Below are positions 19,879 to 30,060 of a stretch of DNA of 50,956 nucleotides, piece by piece. Below the pieces are notes generated by a model. That model did no database searches and was not told the origin of the DNA. It was given only the letters and a program-made list of their open reading frames with translations. The stretch spans positions 1 through 50,956 of the forward strand of contig JAJDBG010000024.1 in assembly GCA_029261475.1 (NCBI GenBank), given 5' to 3'. The position numbers were made by a program, and so were the translations under genes. The number at the start of each line of letters is the position of its first letter. Position 1 is the stretch's first letter. Source of the DNA: Nitrospinaceae bacterium (GTDB lineage: Bacteria; Nitrospinota; Nitrospinia; Nitrospinales; VA-1).

Positions 19879-19961
19879 AGGCCCACACAGGCAATGTCTG
19901 TGGGAAATAGAGAAAATTTCCAGCAACTTTAAGAACAATATCTCTTAGATAATGCTGGCCT
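19879..19961 (+). ncRNA. Candidate structured RNA element, unit B (83 nt)
   Basis: Stems AGGCC/GGCCT, CACAGGC/GTCTGTG, GGAAAT/ATTTCC, AGCA/TGCT, TAAGA/TCTTA; same length as unit A. Confidence 0.5.
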
Positions 19962-20095
19962 ATTCACACCTATTTTTTTAAGCCGGTGAACCAGATAAAA
20001 AGATTATTTTGCAAGGCTCTCTTTGTGATTTAGAACAAAGAACCTTCTCTCCATTTTTTCGCTTATTCTTTTAAAATTATATTATTAAGGAAATT

Positions 20096-21490
20096 ATGCT
20101 TACAGAATCACCTAGTATTGCCCCTGTTATTCCTATTCCCACAGTTGCGCCTTCTGCAACTTGGGAAAGTCTCGAACTCATTGAACCTCTTTTGCGTGCA
20201 GTGAAGAATGAAAAGTATGCCAGCCCCACGCCCATTCAGTCGCAAGCTATCCCCAAGATTTTAAAGGGCCGCGACTTATTGGCTTCCGCTCAAACGGGAA
20301 CCGGGAAAACAGCTGCTTTTGCCTTGCCGATTTTGCAAATCCTCGCAAACAATCCGGTTCCGCATCGCAAGAAAAGCCCACGGGCTCTTATTCTGACACC
20401 CACGCGTGAACTCGCTGTACAAATCAGCGATAGTTTTCGTGTTTATGGACGTAACCTGAAACTCAATCACACCACCATTTTTGGAGGTGCGAGTCCTGTT
20501 TTGCAAATTCGATCTTTATCTAGAGGAACAGATATTTTGGTCGCAACACCAGGGCGTTTGCTCGATCTTTTCGAGCAAGGTCATATCTCTATGGACCGCG
20601 TTGAAATGTTTGTACTGGACGAAGCCGATCAAATGCTCGACAGAGGATTTCTTCCCGACATCAAAAAAATCTACTCGACCATTCCGAATCGCCCTCAAGG
20701 TTTGCTGTTTTCAGCTACCCTGCCGAAGGAAATTCTGGAACTCACGCAGAAATTTTTGAAAGATCCACTTAAAGTTGCCGTTTCACCACCTTCCAGCACG
20801 GTAGAGAATATCGATCAACGTATCTTATATGTTGACCGCGAAAACAAAAGTGCTCTCTTACATTCTCTTCTGGAAGACGAGACCATGCACCGCGTACTGG
20901 TATTTGCACGGACCAAGCATGGTGCGAACAACTTAGCCAAACAGTTGACGAAAAGTCGAATTTTCACCGAAGCTATTCACGGTAATAAATCACAAGCGGC
21001 CAGAATGGCGGCTTTGAAAAAGTTTAAATCTGGAAAAGTTCGCGTATTGGTTGCCACCGACGTCGCCTCACGAGGCCTTGACGTTGACAGCATCTCTCAC
21101 GTCATTAACTTTGAGTTGCCAAAAGAACCTGAAAGCTACGTGCACAGGATCGGTCGAACCGCCCGTGCAGGAGCCAAAGGATCGGCTATCTCCTTTTGTG
21201 ACGCAGGCGAGCGTCCTTACCTGAAGAGGATCGAGCGCACCATCAATCGTTCCGTTCCAGTGGACTCAGACCATCCTTTCCACTCTGTTTCGGTGGCAAA
21301 CAAACGAGTCTCTGGTGATGGTGGTTCCTCCAAACGGGACAACTACCGATCCAAAGGTGGACCGTCATCTCGCTTTGCAAAACCTAAAGGCAGACGACCT
21401 GCTCAAGGGCGAGGCTATTCTGCGGGAGGCTCTAAGCCAGGAGCTGGACCCGGAGCACAAAGACGCCGAGCTTCACGACCAGCACGTTAA
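20096..21490 (+). CDS. DEAD-box RNA helicase (RhlE/CsdA-like) with basic Gly-rich tail
   Basis: SAQTGTGKTAAFALP, LILTPTRELAVQI, VLDEADQML, FSATLP, RVLVATDVASRGLDV, YVHRIGRTARAG. Confidence 0.95.
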   Translation: MLTESPSIAPVIPIPTVAPSATWESLELIEPLLRAVKNEKYASPTPIQSQAIPKILKGRDLLASAQTGTGKTAAFALPILQILANNPVPHRKKSPRALILTPTRELAVQISDSFRVYGRNLKLNHTTIFGGASPVLQIRSLSRGTDILVATPGRLLDLFEQGHISMDRVEMFVLDEADQMLDRGFLPDIKKIYSTIPNRPQGLLFSATLPKEILELTQKFLKDPLKVAVSPPSSTVENIDQRILYVDRENKSALLHSLLEDETMHRVLVFARTKHGANNLAKQLTKSRIFTEAIHGNKSQAARMAALKKFKSGKVRVLVATDVASRGLDVDSISHVINFELPKEPESYVHRIGRTARAGAKGSAISFCDAGERPYLKRIERTINRSVPVDSDHPFHSVSVANKRVSGDGGSSKRDNYRSKGGPSSRFAKPKGRRPAQGRGYSAGGSKPGAGPGAQRRRASRPAR

Positions 21491-21502
21491 AAAAACATTT
21501 CG

Positions 21503-21525
21503 GGCGGGGTTACCTCAACCCCGCC
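21503..21525 (+). terminator. Terminator-like hairpin between the helicase and the convergent gene
   Basis: GGCGGGGTT-ACCTC-AACCCCGCC; a T7 run follows when read on the minus strand. Confidence 0.55.
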
Positions 21526-21611
21526 TGAATGCTTTATTTGTAGACTGGCTTCACCATAAGGCTTGTTGAACAAAGCCCTGACCGCAGTGCCATGGCAGAA
21601 GTTTTGCCAGG

Positions 21612-21956
21612 TCATTCCCCTGAAAGAAAAGAATCCTTCTTTTCAAAGTAATAACCACAAGCCTCAATATCGTCAGGAACGGTAGGATATTTCAAACAGA
21701 GCAGAGGTTTTTCAGGCGTATCATGGACCTTGCAGGTCTTGTCCGCATTCAACTGCGAGCAAGGAACGTCCATCGAATAAAATAGATAATTGTTTTCACG
21801 ATCCTCTCCCACAACTCGAATGCCCCTGTATTTGAGATACCGCTCCAACTCTTCCCGATTGCCGTGTTGTCGCAGAGTAACGTCTCGGACCACAGTGATA
21901 TTCACCGTCTCACAACATTCCCCACATCCGTGGCATTCCCCTTTGCGGATCAACAT
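21612..21956 (-). CDS. YkgJ-like cysteine-cluster protein
   Basis: MLIRKGECHGCGECCETVNI; downstream Cys (PCSQLNADKTCKVHD, CLKYP); start moved to the internal Met. Confidence 0.8.
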   Translation of the reverse strand: MLIRKGECHGCGECCETVNITVVRDVTLRQHGNREELERYLKYRGIRVVGEDRENNYLFYSMDVPCSQLNADKTCKVHDTPEKPLLCLKYPTVPDDIEACGYYFEKKDSFLSGE

Positions 21957-21969
21957 AGCCGAGTCTCGT

Positions 21970-22371
21970 TCAATTGATCTTTTTATTTTGAGATTTTTGA
22001 GCCAAATCGTCTTTTTCTTCCATATCGTACTCAACCGTGATTGTGGTGCGAATTCCACCTCGTATATTGAATTCGCCAGCCAATTGCATCCAGACAGGGT
22101 CACAGGCTGAAACCAGGTGATCGAGTATTTCGTTTACAACTTTTTCATGAAAAGCACCTTGATCGCGGAACGACCAAAGGTACAACTTCAACGATTTCAG
22201 TTCAATACATAAAGGCCCGGGGATATAACTCAAGTTCAAGACCGCAAAATCAGGTTGCCCTGTTTTGGGGCAAAGACAAGTGAACTCGGGACACTCCATT
22301 TCAATCTCGTACTCCCTTTCCGGATTGGGATTGGGGAAAACTTCAATTTCCTGCGTGGGTTTCGTAGTCAT
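21970..22371 (-). CDS. queF: NADPH-dependent 7-cyano-7-deazaguanine reductase
   Basis: ECPEFTCLCPKTGQPDFAVLNLSYIPGPLCIELKSLKLYLWSFRDQGAFHE. Confidence 0.95.
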   Translation of the reverse strand: MTTKPTQEIEVFPNPNPEREYEIEMECPEFTCLCPKTGQPDFAVLNLSYIPGPLCIELKSLKLYLWSFRDQGAFHEKVVNEILDHLVSACDPVWMQLAGEFNIRGGIRTTITVEYDMEEKDDLAQKSQNKKIN

Positions 22372-22405
22372 TTTAAAAAAAATCCAAAAAAAGTGTGAAC
22401 CAACC

Positions 22406-22434
22406 TTGCATTTACAATATCTAAGTTTTATTAA
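22406..22434 (+). promoter_or_regulatory. Predicted sigma-70-type promoter for groESL
   Basis: TTGCAT - 17 bp - TATTAA directly upstream of CIRCE. Confidence 0.55.
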
Positions 22435-22435
22435 A

Positions 22436-22462
22436 CTAGCACTTACTGAGTACGAGTGCTAG
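22436..22462 (+). promoter_or_regulatory. CIRCE element (HrcA operator)
   Basis: CTAGCACTT-N9-GAGTGCTAG versus consensus TTAGCACTC-N9-GAGTGCTAA, upstream of groES. Confidence 0.92.
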
Positions 22463-22523
22463 TCCCCGATTTTTACCTGTATGAAAACCAAACGAGTTTT
22501 TAAAACAACTATTTGGAAATAAG

Positions 22524-22554
22524 AGTTTTCCTTTAGAGGCTTTCAAGGAAAACT
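22524..22554 (+). promoter_or_regulatory. Leader hairpin with following T-run (possible attenuator or thermo-responsive element)
   Basis: AGTTTTCCTT-N11-AAGGAAAACT, 10-bp perfect inverted repeat followed by TTTT, between CIRCE and groES. Confidence 0.55.
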
Positions 22555-22613
22555 TTTAATATTTATTGTATCGACTAACAAACTGATTTTAACACTATTT
22601 TAAAGGAGAACTT

Positions 22614-22901
22614 ATGAAAATCAGACCACTTCAAGACCGACTCTTGGTACAACCTATTTTGGACAAAGAAGTCCGCAAGGGCGGAATCATCATTCCAGAC
22701 TCTGCAAAAGAACGACCTATTGAAGGCCGCGTAAAAGCAGTAGGCAAAGGCAAAATCGGTGACGACGGCAAAGCCATCGCTCTCGAAGTAAAAGTCGGCG
22801 ACAAAGTGCTTTACAGCAAATACGGCGGAACAGAGATCAAAGTAGACGGCGAAGATTTTCTCCTGATGCGAGAAGACGACATTCTGGGCATAGTAGAGTA
22901 A
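22614..22901 (+). CDS. groES: Co-chaperonin GroES
   Basis: [14 protein letters not shown]...[11 protein letters not shown], Cpn10 C-terminus. Confidence 0.98.
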   Translation: MKIRPLQDRLLVQPILDKEVRKGGIIIPDSAKERPIEGRVKAVGKGKIGDDGKAIALEVKVGDKVLYSKYGGTEIKVDGEDFLLMREDDILGIVE

Positions 22902-22946
22902 TTTCTGCAACTGGCTCAAAACTACATTAATTCATTTAATTTCTAA

Positions 22947-24623
<1,677 letters not shown>

Positions 24624-24651
24624 TCCATCCCACACATATAGTATTTTTACT

Positions 24652-24684
24652 AAAGCCCCGGTCTTCGGATCGGGGCTTTTTTTT
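24652..24684 (+). terminator. Intrinsic terminator after groEL
   Basis: AAAGCCCCG-gtcttcggat-CGGGGCTTTTTTTT. Confidence 0.95.
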
Positions 24685-24749
24685 GCAATCAATCGGTCGA
24701 TTGACTTAGCGGAATTGAAATTCTTCAGGACAGCATCAGGTCAGAAATA

Positions 24750-26942
24750 TCAGCGGGGAATATCCAACAGGAGATCGTATGAACGTTGTGCCCAGACTGA
24801 TGCCGCAGGATCAGCAGAAAAAGATTCATAAGCTTTAGAAGCATGCATGATAGCCAACAAATCATTTCCCAACTTCCTGTAAACGGTACTCACAAAAAAG
24901 TGTATCTTTGCGTCTTCCGGACTCAATGAAAAATATTTTTTAAATTCCTCAACGCAATCACCCCACTCGCCTTGATTGCAATAGGTCAAGGCGTAGAATT
25001 TTCGGGAAAGACGATGCTTTGGCTCTATGTCCATATAAGCCTTTAGATAAGGGCGAGACTCTGAAAATTTTCCAGACTGAAACAAAGTTGTTCCGAGTAG
25101 CCACTGGTAACTTGCGTTAGAAGGGTCCAAGCTCAAAGATTCTTTCCAGGCAACAATCGCCCTATCCACATTTCCAAGCTTAAAATACGCACGCCCAAGC
25201 TTCGCGTACACTTTAGGTTCTTCCGGCTTTCCAATCACATAGGCCTGCAAATGCGTGATTGCCTTTGAATAATTTTCTTCTTTAAAATAAAAATCTCCAA
25301 GCAACTTGCGCGCCCATAAATTATCCCACTCCAAAGTGACCAGCTTTTCAAGCTCTTCTTTTGCTCGCTCCACTTCACCCAATTTGAGGTAGCTGGCACT
25401 TGTGAATCGAAGGGATTCAGAATTATCTGGAAACTCTTTTCTAAATTTCAATAATCGCTGAAGAGCTTCAGAGTAACGTTCGCCTCGGAAATAATTGACC
25501 CCAATTTTATAGTCGTAACTCAAATGCCCTTTCAATTTATAATCAGGAATCAAATAAGGCGAATTGAGAAAAGTAAACAAGGCGGCAACAGACACTGTGC
25601 CAACGGCTGATCTCACATAGCGTTTGCTCTCATGCCAACTCGCAATGCGGTCGAGGGTGAAGCCGGCCCAGATAGCAAAATAAGGGAGAACAGGAATCCT
25701 GTAGCGGGCCATGATGACAATCAGCAATGCTCCCACCGCCATGCCAACGCTGTACGCGTACAGCAGGCGTCGGCGACGAAATTCTCTCATCCCCAGTGCA
25801 AACCCAACCAGGCCGAGGGAAGACATCATCCCAAAATTTGAAAGAGGCGTTTGTAGTAAAAAGGAGAATTCCTGAAATAATTTGAAATCGTAATCATCAG
25901 GAACCTGAAAGGAACAAAAGAGAAAGTAAGTTTTCCTGGCGTACAGAAAAGCCATTTCTGCTGGAGATTCGATGAAACGAGACGTTAGCATCAACAGGGT
26001 TTCACCAACTCCTAGTTGCTCGTCACCCGTAAAACGAACGGCAGGATCATAACCCATTCCTAAATGGGCGGGCTGGTTGCCTTGAAGAAACGCCGCAGAT
26101 CCTTGCGATGAGAAAAGAACAAATTTTCCCTGAACAATGTAAGCCTGAATCAAGGCCGGGAGGCAAAACAGGAATACGATGAAAACCAGGCGTTTTGAAT
26201 CCTTTGAAATGCCCGCATATACTGACTTTGGCCATGAGCAAAGCTTTTGCAACAAAAGTCTGCGCGTTTCTTTCGATGAAAATAAGGATTTGATTGAAAT
26301 GCCACTCAGAAAACCTTTCTCAAACCAGCGCAGAAAAAAAATCAGGACAAACACAAAAACAATCAAGACATTCGGTCGGCATTGGACAAATAAAGCCACC
26401 GGAATGGCAGTCGTTATCAAACGAAAACACGATGGTGACCGAGGCAACCTTATCAAAGCGTATAAAGAAGTGACCCCCAAAAAGGCGATCAAGAAAGCAG
26501 GAGATATCAACCCCTCATACATCAATACCGGACCGTGGAAATTATAAAGCAGACCGGCAATCCAGGCGGTTCTTATATTGAATTGATGCTTGCAGATCAA
26601 AAAAATGAATAGAACCGTGAGGGCACCGAAAAAAAATTGAACGCACCAAAGGATTGGCAGGTCTCTTCCCGTCACCCAATAAATGATTCCTAAAAAGTAT
26701 TTGTATAAGGGCGCAAAATGAGTGAAAGGGGCAGTGGCTAGCCAGTCGCCATTGGCAAAACTTTGCGCGCCAAGATCGAAGTGGAGAGAGTCGGTGAAAT
26801 CGTTGTAATGGTCAAAATAAGGATTTTCCTGATACTGGAAAAAGTACAAACACCGGGTAAGAATAGCAATACAGAAAATCCAAAACCCATGCCAACGAAA
26901 TTGATTTACTTTATTCATTTCAAAATGACTAAAACAGGACAA
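24750..26942 (-). CDS. Multi-pass membrane protein (GT-C/PMT-like) with C-terminal TPR repeats
   Basis: N-terminal multi-TM region (DLGAQSFANGDWL.., HFAPLYKYFLGIIYW) and repeated TPR units (AKLGRAYFKLGNVDRAIVAWKESLSLDPSNASYQ). Confidence 0.78.
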   Translation of the reverse strand: MSCFSHFEMNKVNQFRWHGFWIFCIAILTRCLYFFQYQENPYFDHYNDFTDSLHFDLGAQSFANGDWLATAPFTHFAPLYKYFLGIIYWVTGRDLPILWCVQFFFGALTVLFIFLICKHQFNIRTAWIAGLLYNFHGPVLMYEGLISPAFLIAFLGVTSLYALIRLPRSPSCFRLITTAIPVALFVQCRPNVLIVFVFVLIFFLRWFEKGFLSGISIKSLFSSKETRRLLLQKLCSWPKSVYAGISKDSKRLVFIVFLFCLPALIQAYIVQGKFVLFSSQGSAAFLQGNQPAHLGMGYDPAVRFTGDEQLGVGETLLMLTSRFIESPAEMAFLYARKTYFLFCSFQVPDDYDFKLFQEFSFLLQTPLSNFGMMSSLGLVGFALGMREFRRRRLLYAYSVGMAVGALLIVIMARYRIPVLPYFAIWAGFTLDRIASWHESKRYVRSAVGTVSVAALFTFLNSPYLIPDYKLKGHLSYDYKIGVNYFRGERYSEALQRLLKFRKEFPDNSESLRFTSASYLKLGEVERAKEELEKLVTLEWDNLWARKLLGDFYFKEENYSKAITHLQAYVIGKPEEPKVYAKLGRAYFKLGNVDRAIVAWKESLSLDPSNASYQWLLGTTLFQSGKFSESRPYLKAYMDIEPKHRLSRKFYALTYCNQGEWGDCVEEFKKYFSLSPEDAKIHFFVSTVYRKLGNDLLAIMHASKAYESFSADPAASVWAQRSYDLLLDIPR

Positions 26943-27082
26943 GAGATAGATGAAGTGTCTCTATGTTGCTTTGCTGAAAAATGACAATATCTTTATTTAT
27001 GGAAAGGATAAATCTGGATTGTCACACTAACAAATGCCAGCCGGAGATGCCAGCGAAGAATGAATCATGAAGAAAAGCATTT

Positions 27083-27856
27083 TTATGAATCCGAAAAACC
27101 TGAGGACATATAATCTAACTGCGAATCAAATGTATAGACATCACTCTGCGCAATACCAATTTCCGCCATCATCTCAGTGAAGTAAAAATAGTTCATCTCC
27201 TTTTTGAGGGTGCCAATCAGTCGAAGAACATCCTCCTTTTCAAGCAAATCGGGAATCAATTGAGCGCAATAATCTGATGGTGACAAAACCCAACCTCTGG
27301 GAGGGGACAACTGCATAGCCACAGATGGAAGTTCGGGAGAGTGAGACCGAAGTTGTGACCTCAAGCGTTCTTTTTCCAGATACTTCGCGCAATTGAACCG
27401 CAAAAGCACACCCTTTTCAAGGGGACTCGCCTTTTCCCAAAAAGCTTGCGCGGTCTTGAAATCTTTGTCAGTTCTCAATCCCTTCAATGCATTCTCTTTA
27501 CTTTGATGAATTTCGGCGCGACTCTCTTTAGTCTTGGCCCGCAGTTCCAATTCTTTTTCCCACTCTGCGATACGAAATTCTTTATCTTTCCTTCGTTTCT
27601 TGTAAAAATTCTTGTGCCGGAGTTCTAAAACTTCCTCATAAGTCATTGCATCTACTTCATCGTACAAAGCTCTCGCCTTCGTAAAATGAAAAGATTTTAA
27701 CTCTTCACTCATCACAGCATGCTTGTCAGGATCTTTTTCCTTAATTTCCGCCCACTTCGCTTTTAGCATCGGCTCATAATGGAGCCATGCCAAATAGCTA
27801 CTTGCAAAAAAAAGTACCAATCCAAGCACTGAAATTTTGATGATTTTTCCCAGCAT
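27083..27856 (-). CDS. Hypothetical protein, N-terminal TM anchor and charged helical body
   Basis: 257-aa ORF; MLGKIIKISVLGLVLFFASSYLAW anchor. Confidence 0.55.
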   Translation of the reverse strand: MLGKIIKISVLGLVLFFASSYLAWLHYEPMLKAKWAEIKEKDPDKHAVMSEELKSFHFTKARALYDEVDAMTYEEVLELRHKNFYKKRRKDKEFRIAEWEKELELRAKTKESRAEIHQSKENALKGLRTDKDFKTAQAFWEKASPLEKGVLLRFNCAKYLEKERLRSQLRSHSPELPSVAMQLSPPRGWVLSPSDYCAQLIPDLLEKEDVLRLIGTLKKEMNYFYFTEMMAEIGIAQSDVYTFDSQLDYMSSGFSDS

Positions 27857-28274
27857 TTCCCGAACCCAGTAAAGTTTTACAAAACCAATCCTTTCTTATC
27901 GGCCCAAATACGTTCCCCCTAAAGTCCCATAAAGCATCCAAAGTCCCCATGAGACTCTGGTAAAATTCCATGAAGCTACCACCACCGTCCCCAATTCCTC
28001 TCCTTAAGTCCACCGACCACAACAGAGAGGCGGAAAGGGCCAAATAATGAACGACAGGAATATTTGTGTTCAATTGATCTTTTTAAAAAACTTCGATTCA
28101 TTTATATTGAGCTGTTCTATATCCCAAAACAAAAACACGGTAAAATGCGATACTGTCTCTCATCGACTACAAACGACAGCAAAAAATGAAACAACAAGGT
28201 GTCTATAAATCTAGGGGCGCATCAAAGCTTCTTCTTTTAAGCATTCAATATTCACGCTAGGTGGGAGGACTCTG

Positions 28275-29327
28275 ATGCCATCGGTTAATTATGACGAAAA
28301 AAAAGCTCGCTTCATTGCTTACTACAATACTAACAACTCTAAACTCGAAGGAGCTGCAAGATATTTCAAAGACACGATTCATTCCATTCTAAAATTTAAC
28401 AACGAAATAAGTAATCCAGAAGTTATTTCCAGGGTAAAGGAATGCAACGAATCAATTAGCAAATTTAAACTAAAATACCTAACTGACCTAGAGCGGAAGG
28501 GAGAAGACTATAACATCGAAAAGCATATCACCGACTTAATAGGAATCCGGGTCATTTGCCTCTATGAAAAAGAAATTGACACTATAGAAGAACTCCTTTC
28601 AAAAGAATTTGAGGTGATCGGCGTTACAAATAAATCTTTAAAATTGGAGACCAGTGAAAACACATTTGGATACAAGGGGTTACATTTAGACTTAAAGCTC
28701 GCAACCCATAGAACTAAAACGGCTGAAAATAAAAATTATGAAGATTTTCAGTTTGAAGTCCAAATCAGAACTAATATTCAAGATGCCTGGAGCGTCCTGG
28801 ACCATGCGATTAAGTACAAGAAAAATGTCCCCACATCTTTGAAAAGAAGAATCAACAGACTAGCCGCTCTATTTGAAATCGCCGACCAAGAATTTGGATC
28901 ACTCAAAGAAACCAGTGATTCAATCCGGGAAGAAAAATCAAAAGACTCAATCATAGACTCAGAAGAATTGAATGCCTTCAATTGTTTTCACCTTGCAAAC
29001 GCAAGTTTCTCAGATTCAGATTTTGTTTTCGTCCCCGAGCATATTGATAATTTTGTATCCGAAATTCAACGTTTGTACGGAAATGTACAGAGCAAACCTT
29101 TTACAATCGGTGAATTGCGCCTTAGTTTAGAAAAAAATAAAGCCACAATCGATAAATATAGCGATTACCTCTATAAGGAAGGTAGCTATACGATGAACCC
29201 TTTTACCCGCATCAGGCATTCATTGTATTGCTTAGACAAAAATTCATTTAAATATATTCTATTCAATCAACAACGTAAAAATTTTGATAATTGGATCAAA
29301 CAAGAGAATAGTCAGGCGAACATCTAG
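28275..29327 (+). CDS. Stand-alone RelA/SpoT (pppGpp synthetase-type) domain protein
   Basis: DLIGIRVICLYEKEIDTIEELL, GYKGLHLDL, FEVQIRTNIQDAWSVLDHAIKYK; no HD hydrolase motifs recognised. Confidence 0.88.
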   Translation: MPSVNYDEKKARFIAYYNTNNSKLEGAARYFKDTIHSILKFNNEISNPEVISRVKECNESISKFKLKYLTDLERKGEDYNIEKHITDLIGIRVICLYEKEIDTIEELLSKEFEVIGVTNKSLKLETSENTFGYKGLHLDLKLATHRTKTAENKNYEDFQFEVQIRTNIQDAWSVLDHAIKYKKNVPTSLKRRINRLAALFEIADQEFGSLKETSDSIREEKSKDSIIDSEELNAFNCFHLANASFSDSDFVFVPEHIDNFVSEIQRLYGNVQSKPFTIGELRLSLEKNKATIDKYSDYLYKEGSYTMNPFTRIRHSLYCLDKNSFKYILFNQQRKNFDNWIKQENSQANI

Positions 29328-29484
29328 CATCAATCCGATCAAACAAATTACAAATTAAAAAAACATTCTCTTTTACTGTTTTCAAAAAATCAATGCCCCC
29401 CTAGGTTCGCCTCCGATCCCCGCAAATCTGCAGGCGTCGGATTGGAAAACACTGGTCAGTGAACTGCTGAAAGATTTTTCCAAA

Positions 29485-29988
29485 TTGGAAATGTGGAATG
29501 AAAAAGTTGCTGGTAGCACCATCCGTATCATCGGGTTGGGGGACTACACACCCACTGCGCCTATGGCAAATGCAAAGCCCAAAGTGATGAGTCCAGCCCA
29601 ACCGGAGAAAGCAAGAACCCAACCTCTTGCCCACCCGCGTAAAAAATTCAAACGACCGGAGCCGCCCAAACGCGCCCGGGAGCTTATCCCCACGCACCCT
29701 CTGGCGAAACTTCCTTCTCATGTTTTTATGGAACCGGCGATCACCAATTACCTGCTCGAAAACAATGTGGACATACCGCCAGAATTTAAGAAAGAGTATG
29801 GATTGTCCGACGAATCGGAAGAGGACGGTTATGAGTCTTTCATGCGCAATCGGGAAAGCTATCCTATCCCAAACGAGATATACAACGATCCCGCTTTTGA
29901 CGAATACCTGAAAGCCGTGGGCCTGCCCAAACCGCCGCAAATCCCCGTCGGTTTCAAGAAGATCGATTCGAGCAAAGCGATGCGCTGA
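29485..29988 (+). CDS. Hypothetical protein; possibly 5'-truncated
   Basis: Reading frame is open back to 29359 with protein-like sequence (APLGSPPIPANLQASDWKTLVSELLKDFSKLE) but no ATG there. Confidence 0.4.
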   Translation: MEMWNEKVAGSTIRIIGLGDYTPTAPMANAKPKVMSPAQPEKARTQPLAHPRKKFKRPEPPKRARELIPTHPLAKLPSHVFMEPAITNYLLENNVDIPPEFKKEYGLSDESEEDGYESFMRNRESYPIPNEIYNDPAFDEYLKAVGLPKPPQIPVGFKKIDSSKAMR

Positions 29989-30060
29989 TGCGTTGCTTCT
30001 AAAACTGCCTGCTCACTTCAGAGGCGACTCGTCGATGGTTGATTCCCAGTTTTAGAAAGA

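Noticed and set aside
27857-28274. Direct repeat-like 'aaagtccc(c)at' motifs in the non-coding stretch
   Set aside because: Only ~11 bp and irregular; not distinguishable from chance by eye and not a CRISPR.
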